Origin: Jackrogersella multiformis
Lineage: Eukaryota > Ascomycota > Sordariomycetes > Xylariales > Hypoxylaceae
Reading direction: 5' to 3'
Length of the DNA: 64,000 bases
Assembly (NCBI GenBank): GCA_902806575.1
Contig: CADCXD010000004.1
Span: 3,720,001-3,784,000 of the forward strand
In this document: positions 8,827-21,100 of the stretch, one piece after another
Numbering within the stretch: position 1 is the first letter of the stretch
Layout: each line of letters begins with the position of its first letter
Position numbers and translations under genes: made by a program
The notes under the pieces: generated by a model
Databases searched by the model: none
Seen by the model: only the letters and a program-made list of their open reading frames with translations
Told to the model about the DNA's origin: nothing

Positions 8827-11187
8827 CTAAATAGCCCAGCTTCCTCTCCTAGCTCTGACGCCCCAAGCCATCTCGGCGGTCCCGGCGTCGTTCAGGCTCG
8901 GATGCTGGCGCGCCCACTCTCGTATATATAGCTTGAGCGCGATCCACCGTGGCGGCTTCGGTTTCCTGCGGGTTCTTCTCTCGTCCTCTTCGGGCGTGCG
9001 CAGCTGGGTCTCTTCACCGCTGTCGGAATCGCTCATCGAATTTCCCTTGGAGACGCTCATCTCCATCTGCAGCATGAAGCCTTTCTCGACCTTGAGATTG
9101 TCATCTTTGCGCAGCTCCCAGAGATCGATACCGCTAATCTTGCTCAACTCCTCGTCGAAGGCACGCGCCGTAGCGGGATACCCAAGACTTACGTAGTTGT
9201 AGACTTGCGTGACAAATTCGTCGTCAAATTCGGCCGCTATGCGTTCCTCGAGCTCCTTGCGAGCCTTAGCTTTCCTTAGTCGTTCGTCGAGCCCCGCGAG
9301 CATGTAGAGGCCCCTCTGGCTGTGACGGGTCGTGGGAGAAGTAGCTCCAGGCGACTGGGTGCCAGTCATGACACCGCTTATGCTCATAGAGGCGGTAAAT
9401 GCGGCAGAGAACGGGTCATGCGAAAAGGCCGGTTCCTGGGGGGTCATGAGCAGATTGGGCCCAGGATGCGCCATCTCTACGGTGGTGTTGGCTTTGGCGG
9501 AGCAGTACCCACGCCATAGTCCCGTAGTTCCCGTAATGTCTCTATTCTGCTCCTCGGGTTTGTCACCGATAAAGTACCGCTGACTTGGCTCCATACGTGT
9601 TTGCTTCGGGCTAGGAGCCATGCGGAATGTCAGGTCGTCGCCGAGCATAGGCGGAGAAGCGGCCATACGCATCTTTCGCATATGTGGGTCTTCCGGCTCA
9701 TTGCTACGGAAAGCAAAGGGGACGCCAAATGGAGTGGCGCGGAGGCCGGTTTCCGATGCAACGCGCGACAAGGGTGCGCGAGGATGTGAGTCCACCCTAG
9801 CTAGCAAGGCTGGCGAAGAAGTACTTATCGCTGGGCTTGATGTGTCCCTCATACTCTCATCGAAAGATGTCCGGAAAGTAGACGTTGTCCATAACGGGTC
9901 CGCTGGTGGAGGCGCTATGTCCATATGATCCAGATCGTCATCGATGCTCATTCTCTCTTGTCCAGTCCGAGCTAGATATTCTGCATGAGCTCGCATTTCC
10001 TTTATAGCCCAGCCAGGATCTGATTCCTTACGGCGTAGAAGCTTCGAGGTTCCATGTCTTAACTGCTCACCGCTTAACTGTTCCTCTATTAAAGAGTCGT
10101 CATCTTCCGAACTGTCTCGAACAAAGAAGTGTTCTACGCCTTCGGGTCGTACGCCGTTGGGAAATGCTGCCATGGCGGCTTCTAGTTCGCGCTGTCTCTG
10201 CGCCTCCCTGGCGGCCACAGCCAGCAGATAGCCAGAGAATTCCTCGTCACAGGATTCCCTTCTTTCACGGAGATAAGGTTGCCTACTACTCCACGAATCG
10301 TCAGCATCCTCCTCCTCCTCCTGCTCGGGAATGCCAGTCGATAGAGCTGGGGCTCCGATGCTGAGAGCGAGCTCCTCCTCATTGTCATCATTTTCCTCAG
10401 ACTTCTCGGATCCGGAAGACAGTATGGTGTCGAGGTCTGGGGTGTAAGATTGTCGCGTGCTTCTCCGGGTATTTGGATGGGGCTTCATAGACTGCTGTCG
10501 GCGCGGTGTGAGCAAACCATCGTTCTCACCGTTAGCGTTTGGTACGCCGGAAACTGCAGAACGGGGAGCAGCTTTTCGCTTCGGTTTCGGCGCGTAGATA
10601 TGATTCGTACCAGGTGTGATATCCGTCTTGTCTATAGGTTTTGTAGCCGGGCCCGGTTGGCTGGCCTTCTTTGACCTTCGTGTTGTCTCGATCAGCTGTG
10701 GTGCAAACCTCCTCTTTGGTTTGTCCTTCGATTGCTCGGATTGTTTCTGCTCGCCTTGGATTTCTTCTCCAAAGAAGAAAGGTGGAGTTGGCGTCGTCGG
10801 CGAGGGGTCAGGCGTCAATTCGGCGGTAGGACCCATACGATTCCTCCCATTACCGCTTACTCTATACGAGTCGTAGGTAGTCTCAATGGGCACGGGGGCA
10901 AAGCGCCGGGTAGGTTTAGACGGCGGCGGCAGCGGAGGCGGCGCATCTGGCATTTCTGTATCGTCTACCTGAACTGAAACATCCCGCGTGGGCCTCCTAG
11001 TTGAGTTGACGGTGGAATCCGGAGGAGTCATAAGTTGTTGTCTTTTATTAGAAGACTTTACAGTCTCCTCGACAAGCTGCGGGGCAAATCGCCGGCGAGG
11101 TTTGATCGCGGCGGCTGGCTGAGCCTCTACAGAAGCGGAAGCAGAAGTTGAAGCATCAAGCATCGGTTCGTCATCACCGGATGCCAT
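8827..11187 (-). CDS. Unrecognised protein with three RRFAP repeats and a helical C-terminal segment
   Basis: Single-exon gene of 786 residues counted from the ATG giving MASGDDEP. The frame is open further upstream, but only with non-ATG starts. The N-terminal part is rich in Ser, Pro and charged residues and carries three copies of a basic motif, KPxRRFAPxxIExT, at about 29-42, 91-104 and 156-169. Acidic stretches and SP/TP sites follow (for example NDDNEEEL and EEEEDADD), which fits a nuclear phosphoprotein. Near 655-710 a predicted helical block (FVTQVYNYVSLGYPATARAFDEEL) resembles a LisH-like segment. Basic residues precede the end (RRTRRKPKPPRW). I do not recognise the family with certainty. 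A link to fungal Sin3-binding Stb1-like proteins is a guess only. A real gene is supported by length and uniform codon use. Confidence 0.75.
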   Translation of the reverse strand: MASGDDEPMLDASTSASASVEAQPAAAIKPRRRFAPQLVEETVKSSNKRQQLMTPPDSTVNSTRRPTRDVSVQVDDTEMPDAPPPLPPPSKPTRRFAPVPIETTYDSYRVSGNGRNRMGPTAELTPDPSPTTPTPPFFFGEEIQGEQKQSEQSKDKPKRRFAPQLIETTRRSKKASQPGPATKPIDKTDITPGTNHIYAPKPKRKAAPRSAVSGVPNANGENDGLLTPRRQQSMKPHPNTRRSTRQSYTPDLDTILSSGSEKSEENDDNEEELALSIGAPALSTGIPEQEEEEDADDSWSSRQPYLRERRESCDEEFSGYLLAVAAREAQRQRELEAAMAAFPNGVRPEGVEHFFVRDSSEDDDSLIEEQLSGEQLRHGTSKLLRRKESDPGWAIKEMRAHAEYLARTGQERMSIDDDLDHMDIAPPPADPLWTTSTFRTSFDESMRDTSSPAISTSSPALLARVDSHPRAPLSRVASETGLRATPFGVPFAFRSNEPEDPHMRKMRMAASPPMLGDDLTFRMAPSPKQTRMEPSQRYFIGDKPEEQNRDITGTTGLWRGYCSAKANTTVEMAHPGPNLLMTPQEPAFSHDPFSAAFTASMSISGVMTGTQSPGATSPTTRHSQRGLYMLAGLDERLRKAKARKELEERIAAEFDDEFVTQVYNYVSLGYPATARAFDEELSKISGIDLWELRKDDNLKVEKGFMLQMEMSVSKGNSMSDSDSGEETQLRTPEEDERRTRRKPKPPRWIALKLYIREWARQHPSLNDAGTAEMAWGVRARRGSWAI

Positions 11188-11788
11188 TTTGAGTAATATT
11201 CGGACGTTCTTCGGGTTGGTGCTGGTTATAAGACGACGCAAACAGAAGCATATAAGGATGTGAACGAGGACAAGGACAAATACACACTAAATCTCTATAT
11301 CGACAATGCGCCGCAAAAAGGAGTAGTGTAGCATGAATGTGTTTAGATGAATTGGAATTCCTAAGGTCAGGATACGGTTACGGTATAGACTAAAGAAGGA
11401 GAAGGAGAAGGTGAAGGACGAAGACGAGGGCAATGAGGGCAGTAAGAATAGTAAAAAAAAAACAGTTAAAACATAAAACAGGAGAACATTATTGTTGGTT
11501 TCGATTCATGAACCAGCAAATATCCCCCAGCTCTACTTTTAGCCCCGTGACGAAGGATGCCATGGACCTAAAAGAACCACGAACGACGCACCGCTAGTTT
11601 GCATTGAATGGGAGAGAGAGGAGAGAAGAAATAACTATGTACGTACAACTTGGAACGACTCCGCGGTCTCCTCCGGGAGGTGGGGGAAGTGGAGCAGATG
11701 TGGAGTTACTAAAGAGTTGGAAAAGAGCGGCCTGGGGTGGGCAAAGCGGGCAACGGCCAGCGGTGGTGGCTTCGTATCCATTGTAGCT

Positions 11789-11956
11789 TAGGTACCTAGG
11801 TACCTACCTGGTATGGATGGTTATAGGAGTGGCAGGAGTAGTGTAGTAGAATTCACGGCCTCTGAGTGGCTAGAATCGACCCAGAACGGTCTGAAATTCC
11901 ATTGGGGGGCAATTAAGTTAGGTACCTAATCTACCTAATCTAGGTACCTAGGATAT
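11789..11956. repeat. Cluster of TAGGTACCTA palindromes
   Basis: The core AGGTACCTAGGTACCT occurs at 11790-11810, and variants follow at 11922-11956 (TTAGGTACCTAATC, TCTAGGTACCTAGG). CCTAGG and GGTACC overlap so that the array is palindromic at several offsets. Similar copies occur at 1984, 2584, 7874, 12272, 12530, 12746, 21985, 22343, 23322, 23995, 38207, 39043, 41676, 45138 and 47515, always outside the coding exons I assigned. Confidence 0.75.
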
Positions 11957-12550
11957 GTAGGTACACGTAGGCCGTCGATACCTACCTGGTACATTAGGTA
12001 TATATACATATACTACTACATTACATGGATGTTGGATGAGATGGGAAAGGTTGTTCTTGCTATGGTGTTCTGGCAGGCATAGGAATTATGGCAAGAGGAT
12101 GAAACAGATAACCCGACATCGCAGCTGGGCTAGATTTGGTAGTAGGAAGCCATGTCCCGTCTCTTCAGTGTTATAAAATGCATCTCTCTCATCCCATCCC
12201 ACTTGGTAAACTCTTGAGACCGAAACTTAATGAATGTCTATCCCGGCAAGTAACTTAAATAATTAAACTACCTAGGTACCCTTATATGTTATAAGTACCT
12301 GCCAAGGTACCTAACAATGAAATACTAATACTGCGATAATTATCTGCATCCATTTCGACATTAAATCCAGGTACGTAATACGTATTATGTATTATAAATG
12401 CATATTGTAGGCCTGCATATGTTGAAACGAGCTATGAGATGGAACAAGGTACAATACGACTACAAGGTATCATGGCATCGACATTCGCGCAAGTTCAACC
12501 CCTCCCGAAAATATACTCATTATTCATACCTAGGTAGCTATTTCTTACCT

Positions 12551-12572
12551 AGGTGTCTACCAGTAGACACCT
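12551..12572. repeat. Perfect 10-bp hairpin (AGGTGTCTAC CA GTAGACACCT)
   Basis: The two 10-nt arms are exact reverse complements with a 2-nt loop, directly after a TTACCTAGG motif. No downstream U-run marks it as a terminator and fungi do not use intrinsic terminators, so its role is unknown. Confidence 0.7.
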
Positions 12573-12683
12573 ACCCGAGCATATATTCCTGACCGACATT
12601 TTAAATGTGCTCTCCGGGGCTGCTACCCGACCCAAAGCTAAAATGACCAGCTCGATGGCATCAATCTGCTAGGTCTTACTATT

Positions 12684-12739
12684 GTCAGGAGAACAGGTAC
12701 CTCTCTAATGTTATTCGGAGGTACCTTATCCATTCTGAC
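12684..12739. repeat. Imperfect inverted repeat with AGGTACCTC arms
   Basis: GTCAG...AGGTACCTC at 12684-12703 pairs with GAGGTACCT...CTGAC at 12718-12739. The outermost 5 bp and innermost 9 bp are exact and the middle is mismatched. It looks like a decayed fold-back unit built on the GGTACC palindrome. Confidence 0.55.
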
Positions 12740-15700
12740 ACTGTACCTACCTAGGTACCTATCATAAAAGACTTTGGTTCAGGTGCTTGGTAAGTTTCCC
12801 CGGATTTTGCCATGAACGGATTTTCCAGGATGCACCTACCAAAACAGCGGGATACCTACCTTGGTAAGCAGGTGGGTAGGACTCGGTTGTCGGTGCATGT
12901 GTTAGGTACTTGGGTAGGTACTTAGCTTGAGTCCTGACTCACTTCCTTGCTCGGATTTATATCGGTCTCGCTGGACTAGATTGTTTAAATAAGGGTTGTC
13001 AAAAAAAGGAGACCATAAATACGATGGAAATAATAATAAGTTACCTCAACCTCGACCTTCAAGGTTATCTTATTTCGATAAATACATATTGAACGATGAT
13101 CTCTGGGGAAGTACAGATCACGAACCAACATGAACACCACCTGTCGGATCTCGTGTTTTTATCTAAGGTTATCTGATTATCTAAGGTTAGATTAGTAAAC
13201 GCAACTATATAATTCTCATTAAATTCTGGAGGTTCCCCTTAGTACCTTAGGTAGTATATATCGTCAACTGCTTTTAAGTTGAATCATTCATATGTTCCGA
13301 CCTAATCAAGTACATTCATTACTAGGTATGTATCAAATACTGCCACTCATCAAGCTTGACATTTGCACGTTCTAATTATAAACTTGATCATTTTACACGA
13401 AATTGGCATGTATTAGCGCATCTCCACCACATCTGTATCTCCTAACCTTGACCCAATTCCTAAATCTTCACCCATTTTTTGACGATTTAGAATTAAACAG
13501 CACAAAGTAGCTAACGGCCGGATACAACTACTCTATTAGGATAATTGTGAGAGTTCTGAGGAATCAGACCATTCTGAAAGATCATACAGTATACTACACG
13601 TGTATTCCCAATTATTATTGCTTAGAGGCTACGCATACTATGGATCGTTGGTGGCAAACAATCACTAAATACCTACAGGTAGGTACGCAATCGAGCCGAT
13701 AACTTGCCTCTAGAACACGCCACACTCGATCCTTTACGAGCCTTACTTATGTGGATTTGATGATATCTCTCCCCTTAGATAACTCCTGTATATTCTAGTC
13801 TATGCAAGAAGAGACCTCGGTTGATTTTACAAGTTCTAGTAGCCTCGTATGATTACCGGTTCAGCTTTGTATCGGGTATAGATGGATAGAGCTTACCCTA
13901 TCGCTTTCGCTACCAGTCAGGAGTAGGTAGGATGCCGAGCGCCATGTTTTTTTTATTGGCCCTTCCCAAAGACGATATTGCAACGTAGTCGGGTCTCGAT
14001 GCCCTCACCGACTGTTCCGGACCGCCCTCCTGCAGCTCCGGGGTGCATAGCTCGGTCGCCGCATTGACCAAGTCAGGTCCGGCCCCAAGGAAGTGGTTAC
14101 GCAAGGGAGATCTGCGGAGAGAACCTTGGAAACGTATAAACCTCATCCCCACGATCCTTTACTTATAAAGTTCATCTCTTACTATATTGATAATTCATGG
14201 ACTATAAGACTTGATGCTCTATTCGTTTCTTAATATTAATAAATTCGATATACTAGAAGTCATGTACGTTTATGACATGTGAGCAAGTAGCAAGGTTTTA
14301 TTTTTATTTTTTTAATAGTTGACGCGACAACATTATATCGCGCATTTTATACCTATAACAAATACCCATTACTCAATGAGAAACCACGGGTATCTAAACT
14401 TACGGCTCACCAGACAGAGGCCGATATTTCCGGCAAGCGCAGTGTCACGCGAGCAGATGCGGCGGGTAACACGTTGGTGACAGACGCAGGCACACGCGAG
14501 ATGCGGTGCCTTAGATGACAGTCCCTCTAGGGGGGAGGGGAGATGAGAGTGGAGGAACACTGCATGATCATGCGCGAGTAACGCATCACAAGGTTGGAAA
14601 CTTTTACGGCGAACTTCATAATGTTGGGACCCGAATCAGGTTTCCGGTGCTACGTTTTAATTTCGCGGAGTAGGACAGGCTCCGTCGACACAAATACCCC
14701 GTTTTTCTATAGGAGGTAGGTATTCACGAACTTACTGTCTGTCTGTCTCAGTCTGAGACTGTTCTCAGAGTAAGTTCAAGTTGGCGAGATTCACGCGCTG
14801 AAGAATTACCTATTAGGTGCCCGATACCACCCGACAGCGCCGGAGGCTCGCGCAGTCTTCCCGGCCAAGCAATCTTGGGTAACTGGGTAATCGAGAGGCA
14901 GCGGACTCAGCCGCTCCTTAGATGCTACGCTGCCGCTGATAACCTGACGGGATCAACATTCGATGGCAACCAGTCCGTAGGGCTAGTTATGCCAAGAGAT
15001 ATCAAATTCGATAGTGTCAGAAGTGCCTATCTAATAACGAAGTCTTATCAACGTCACAATTAACAGTCCGATGCCAATATTGACTGTATCTTCTAATTAC
15101 GTGTGCGACCTAACTGGTGATATAAAGCAACCACCCGATAACCACCAACAGGGGTAGACGGGGAGGTATCGAAAGATCATTTAGGAATAAGAGGAAAAAG
15201 CAGAAGGGGGAGGAGAAACAAGGAGAAGAGAGGAAAATAAAACGACGAAAATTTTAAGAGAGAATTTTATCGCTTGGTACGTCCCATCTTCGACCAGTAG
15301 ATTTAGGAGCCGATGATTCTGCAGCCGTTTTGTATCGGCTTTCACGTCCCACCAACCATTTGGACTGGACTGAACAAGAAGCCTCAGAGTGCATGCATAC
15401 CTACCTTACCTTATCCTTATGTAGGTAGGTAGCTATACTCCATCTTGTCGCAGGCGGGTATTGGCGCGATCGCAATCTTAAGCAATGTGAACTTAATACT
15501 CGGTTCCACCAACGTTGGTGATGTCCCATGGGCCATGGGCTATGGGCCATCCCGCTTCCGTCACATGTCACATATGCAAGTCTTAGGTTGGGCTGCATTC
15601 TTCTACAGCTACCTACCTGTAGGTACCTAGCAGCCCAGGTACAATATAGTAGATGTGACAGGACGCGATGTTATGATGCTGTAACATCAAAACGTAACAT

Positions 15701-18125
15701 TTTCTTCATGATAATTTCTTAGCAGATTACCACTTGACCTACGCTCGTAGGCTAATAGCAGCCCTAGAGCTGTAGTAGTTGCAGTACGACAGGTTATTAC
15801 GCGGCCCATGATTACATGGAGGCCACACTGGCATATCATCAAGATCGGTAGTGGGGTAAGAACCTTGGAAGACAGGGAGGCAGAGATCTGATGGCTTATC
15901 TAGTGTAGACAGAGAGTGTACTTGGCTTTCAGGGGGAAGAAGCGGCTTGCTGAAAACCCCTGAACATCCATGGTATGTTTTGCTTGATAACTCGTACGTA
16001 TACTGATGTTTCCAAGACATAAAGAGCAAAAGGAGCAAGATGTACTTTAGGAGGTACTGGAGGTAAGCAAGTGTCTAGGCTGCCAGGTAAGATAACCATC
16101 GCCAATGCGTGTGTATGGAGTTCGGAGCTCGCATTCTTTAATTAGTCCAAAATCGTGTACCACACAATATTCCAGCGTGGGGCGTCAACAGCCCAATAGC
16201 ATGAGAAATAAATGCGGCAGAAAAAAAAAAGATAACATCGCTATGAATCGCGGAGCTCCACTCGAAATCCACTTTGCACAGACATCGACCGGGTTAGTCA
16301 TGACGTATCTTTTTGTTGCAGTGCATATTCTAACCTCTCCAAGCTCCAGCTGCTCTAGGTCGGCGATAGCTAGATCGCGATGCTCGAATTATCTGGGCCG
16401 CTGGGTAAGCTAGGCCAGCTTAGCTAGCCCCTATAGCAGAACTGGAGGGATAGTTCAATCCGTAATTGTTTAGATGCATCCTAGTGGTTGCGGTGAAGCC
16501 TGAAGTTAGAGAACGAGGCTTCTATAGGAGTATTGAAAGAGATAGAAGGGCTCGATGCTGATATGGTTATCCCCTTTTTTGAAGTATGTGCATACCTACA
16601 TACCTACTTTGCAAGAGGTATCCATCGTCGAAGATCTCATATCTCATATCTCGACTTGCCTTAACTTTTATTCTTACGGAACCCAAGTTGGTGGGTGAAA
16701 TATCCATGGATGGACATAAGACGAATAGCAAATGTCTGTCTGAAGCCCCCCGAAGGATCACTGGTTAGTACTCCCCCGTTTTATATCCGCAAATCCTTAG
16801 ATAGAATATAAAATCTTAACCAATAATATAGTATATATTTCTCTACCTAAGTAGGTAAAATAGATTTCCCTATGTAGAATAAGGCTTAGAGTAAATATAC
16901 TAAATTGTCCTTCGCCCATGGGGGACATGTCAATAGATACCAATCTGCCAGTCAAAGTGGTGGCTATCAGAAGTTCCCCACGAAAGCTCAAAGATCAACA
17001 ACAGCTCCAGGGCTCTGGACCTTTTTATCCGTCTACCGATTATCTAAAAGCGCCATGATCCATGATCCATGATCCTTGTTGTCAAGATGTAACTACATAC
17101 CTCCTAGTAAACCTAGAACGTACCGAACCGCTAAACCCGTTGTGTCACGATAAGCTTGAAAAAGCAACTGCAGTGACCGCAGTGACGGGGTGACTGCAGA
17201 AAAAGCCACTGGGTATAAGCCACATGGACTTCTAAATTGACAAGCACGAGGGCAAACATTGTCTTACACTGAGCAACAGGGAAGAGCCTATGAAGATCTC
17301 GAACTCTTTATTTCAGGCACAATCAGTGACATCCTCCATTCTTCTCAATCCCTGTTCTCCTGTACCTTCCTGTGCGACAATACCCAAGTACACCGTCCTA
17401 CTACGTAGTACATAGCATTGTACCATCCTCATCTGCCGCTTTTCATCTTTGACCCATCGAACCGTTTTTCCTCTCTCTCCCTCTCTTCACGGCACCTAGA
17501 ACTAGAACCAGAACCACCAACGCGCAGAAGTACCACCTACAACTATCGACGAGACAAGGATCATGACCCGGTCTTAATCCCAGTTATCATGGAAAATTAA
17601 TTGATTGATCGAAAAGATTATCGACCGCTGCAGTAGTGGACTGGGATTTTATTTTTATTTTTATTTTTATTTTATTTTACTACCTATATTATATCATTTT
17701 GGTTTTCATTGTCTAAATAGTTCGGGTCAGCTTACCGCGTCCATCCAGCTGCTTTGCCTTCTCTTACCTCTTTTATGGACTCCCGGAATCTTCTGTTTGG
17801 CATTTCTATTATATCGCAATCTAAACCGTGTCCTGTCAGATCCGTGTCAAATCATTATACTCGTCTACCTATCTAGCTATCCTAATATCTTTCTTATCTC
17901 GTTGTATATTCGAGCCGGAGCTATCTATGTTGTTTTCGCGTTTTATTTAAGCGACTTTACATTAAACGATAACGCATATGTACAACGTATTACTACCGTC
18001 CGCGATCCGCCTTGTGTGGTTCGTCCTCCGTAATAGCGGCCGTATCTAAACGATTACCTTTCTCTGCTTGGACCTCTGTTTGAATATTTTGGAATGAGAT
18101 TATAGACACGAAAGCGCTCTGAATT

Positions 18126-21100
18126 ATGGCTGTAACGTATGGCGAAGTCCCTCAACACGATCATGATAACGATGACGACGATCGAAACCACGGCCGTTCT
18201 TCAGTATCGCCTTCCCCAGCGCACCGGTTATCGCCCATGCCTTTTCTCCCGACTGTTAAGTCGACATTTACTCCCTTATCGATGGACAGCGACCTCTATT
18301 CGGGAGAAGGTGTAGGTTTTGGAGGAGGCGAGTATCGCGAAACGACGGAGAAGTATTCTCAAGGGGGAGAGAGCCACAAAAAGACCGATAGCACGGCCAC
18401 GATTAAGACAAGGGCTAGCATTAGCATCGGCAGCATCGTCCAATCAATAACGCCAGCACGAGCCACCGGTACCAATCGTAACGGATACGGTCTCGTATCC
18501 CCTTATACTGCACCCTCTTCCCCTTCCTCTAGTCCACCCCTGGATAATGCTGGTCCGAGTCTAGATTCCAACCACATCAAGAGGAATCTCATACCTAAAC
18601 ATGTTGAAGTTGATCACATCCACTCGAAAGCGACGGGTGGCATCTCAGTAGGAGAATCACAGGCAAAGGAGATATCGCATCAATACCAGCAAGATCAGTC
18701 GCAGCTTGTCATAGTGAAGCCGAAGCCAATTGTCCGCACTGCATCTACAAAAAGCGTCTCCCTTCGTCATCCAACGCCTGATTTGAATACTCGGTCTTCC
18801 TCTTACGCGACTAATATCGCCCAGCTGGAAGCTAAAGCTGAAAAGCTTTCTATGACCTCGTCCATCGAAGACGCTATTCGGGATCTCCACGAAGAACAGA
18901 AGCGCAACGATAGCCGAAGATCATCAATCCTAGCTACTAGCATAGGCTCAATTCCTGAATACGACGAGCCTGTGTCCTTCCCCCTTACGAAGCCCTTATC
19001 GACTACTAGCTCTATACTTGACACTAACAGTGCTGCGCGTTACGGTGGCTACTCTCCAGCCGGCTTCATCCTGTCTCCGAACTCTTCTCTTCTATCCAAC
19101 CCAACACGACTAAGATCTGGTTCGGGTCCGCTCTCAAAGCCCGAGTCCGAGGTTGGTAGTCCATTATCGAGACACGGTCCCGGAAAGACTTCCGTACGGA
19201 GCGTTAGGTCTGCCTCCAAACCGACTTTGATGGATATTGCTGAGTTGGAACCCACTACGCTTACACCGGCAGCTATGGAAGCGGCAGACAAATTAGCAAA
19301 GGAGTCAGAAGGAGTGGATATGTTACAGATACCACGGATGGAGGATATCGATCTCACACCCAGCGCGGAGCAGTATGGAACATCGGGCGCTCATGATTAC
19401 TGGGATCAAGCTGTCGCCGAATCACATAATGATTATGGACACCATGATAACAGACCTCCAACTCCTACTGGGTCCACCGGCACTTTTGAGCAGGCAGAGA
19501 GAGCCTTCGCAAATTTCGACGGGACTTATTGCCAGTCCGATGTCGATCTAGAGGATTCTCTATTTATGCCCTCGTTCAGCGGGCCACCGGCAGATGCCCC
19601 ATTCTTACGGCCTTTTAACCTGGGTCCACCAAGAAATGACGAGGAACCCGATCAACCAAGACCTCCCATATCAAGACCAACCGCTAGACCTACCGCCAGA
19701 CCGACATCATACTTAGACAATGAAACCGGCAATACCATGCTCTACTACCCAGCACGAGTCCCGTTGATGCTTAATCTACCACAGAAACTGTCCAAGAAAC
19801 CGAAAGCTGAGGCCCGGGACGCGCGCAGATCGCAGGCATTGGACGAAACTGTCGGAACTGATCACAAATCCGGTACGGCTTGGCTGCCAGAGTATCTGCC
19901 CGAGCCTGCGTTCGAGCCTCTGGAATCTCGTTCCGAGACCCATCTTCCGGTGGCACCCGCGGACTCGCAAATGCGACCGGCTTCAGACGGCCAACATGAG
20001 TCTCAAGTGAGACCCCAGTCTGATCACCGGCCAGCAGACGACGCAGCACGCAAGTCTCGCATATCTATGTTTCCTTCCGACAAGCGTAAGTCGAGGGTGC
20101 CCAATCTGGATGGTTTACCACCACAACTCCGTGCTAGTGCCTTTTTCGACCTCCCTTCCACCGAGTTGCCCACTGTCCAGCTGAAGGATGGCTCCGCAAT
20201 GGCCACCCTAGACAGCATTCTTGATGCATCTGCTAAGGCACCTGTTTCAGCTTTCACAGATCACGCTTTTGCAGGATCGTTAGGATCAGAGGTGTACGGG
20301 TCGGAAAAGAAACGTAAATCGCAATTGAAGCGTGGCAGCGCTGTCGATTTATTGGAACCCAAGAAGCGTAGCTCATTCCTGCATCTTCGGAAACCAAGTG
20401 CACTCAGTAAACATCAGGAGTCTCAAGAGGACCGACGAAATACCATTGCCGGAGGTACGAAAGTGGATGAGACTACGAAAAATGGGGGCGAACATGGAGA
20501 GGAGAAGCAACGGGTTTCCGGTTCTATTGACGGCGAAGCTGCCCCTAAGAAATCCGAAGAAGATGAAGGAAGCGAAGGGGAACTGCTCTATAATGGGGCG
20601 CCAACAACTCTGTTAGCCGAGCTCCACATTCGAAAACAGCAGCAGAAGCTGCGCACAAGACCGGTCGCCACCGCTTTTCCTAATGGTCTACACTCTACTC
20701 TCCTCGAGATGGATACGGTTGCCCAGATCGAGCGCAATACCCGCAAAGGCAAGAAGGTAAATCTTGCCTGGGAGGAACCCAGCATGGATCCAGCCGACAA
20801 TTCAGAAGACGACGATACGCCGCTAGGGTTGCTTATGGTTGTAAAGGGGCAGGGCAACGACATGACAACGGCCATCGCCGAGATTAATCGGCCGCTCGGT
20901 CTTATGGAGCAACGTAATATGGAAGACAACGAGCCCCTAAGTCGACGGCGCGACCGACTTCAAGGGAGGGACATCGGTCCCATGAAACGGCAGAGCATGA
21001 TGCCGCTTGGCCAAGGTCTCTACAACGCAACCAGCGGCCTAAGAGCGCCCAGCCCGCAGTTTCGTATACATACCCCAGAAGAAGAGGAGGTCGAGGGCGA

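Larger units (their letters stand above)
11188..18125. other. 6.9-kb gene-poor, AT-rich interval
   Basis: No reading frame here joins into a recognisable protein. The interval is dense in TAGGTACCTA palindromes (11789-12760 in particular), small inverted repeats, and direct repeats such as three CATGATC units near 17054-17076. A short GC-richer island lies at about 13910-14152. The last 700 bp before 18126 include a pyrimidine-rich run (17455-17490) and a TTTTTA run (17648-17680), and are probably promoter and 5' leader of the next gene. Confidence 0.5.

Noticed and set aside
13910..14152. 80-codon minus-strand frame in a GC-richer island
   Set aside because: No recognisable motif and no supporting exons; mentioned only as composition.
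16105..16413. 102-codon plus-strand frame
   Set aside because: Random-looking composition; no homologous pattern or splice sites linking it to others.
17418..18033. Frames of 60 and 142 codons before the 1215-aa gene
   Set aside because: Pyrimidine-rich and TTTTTA-derived sequence; better read as promoter/leader.
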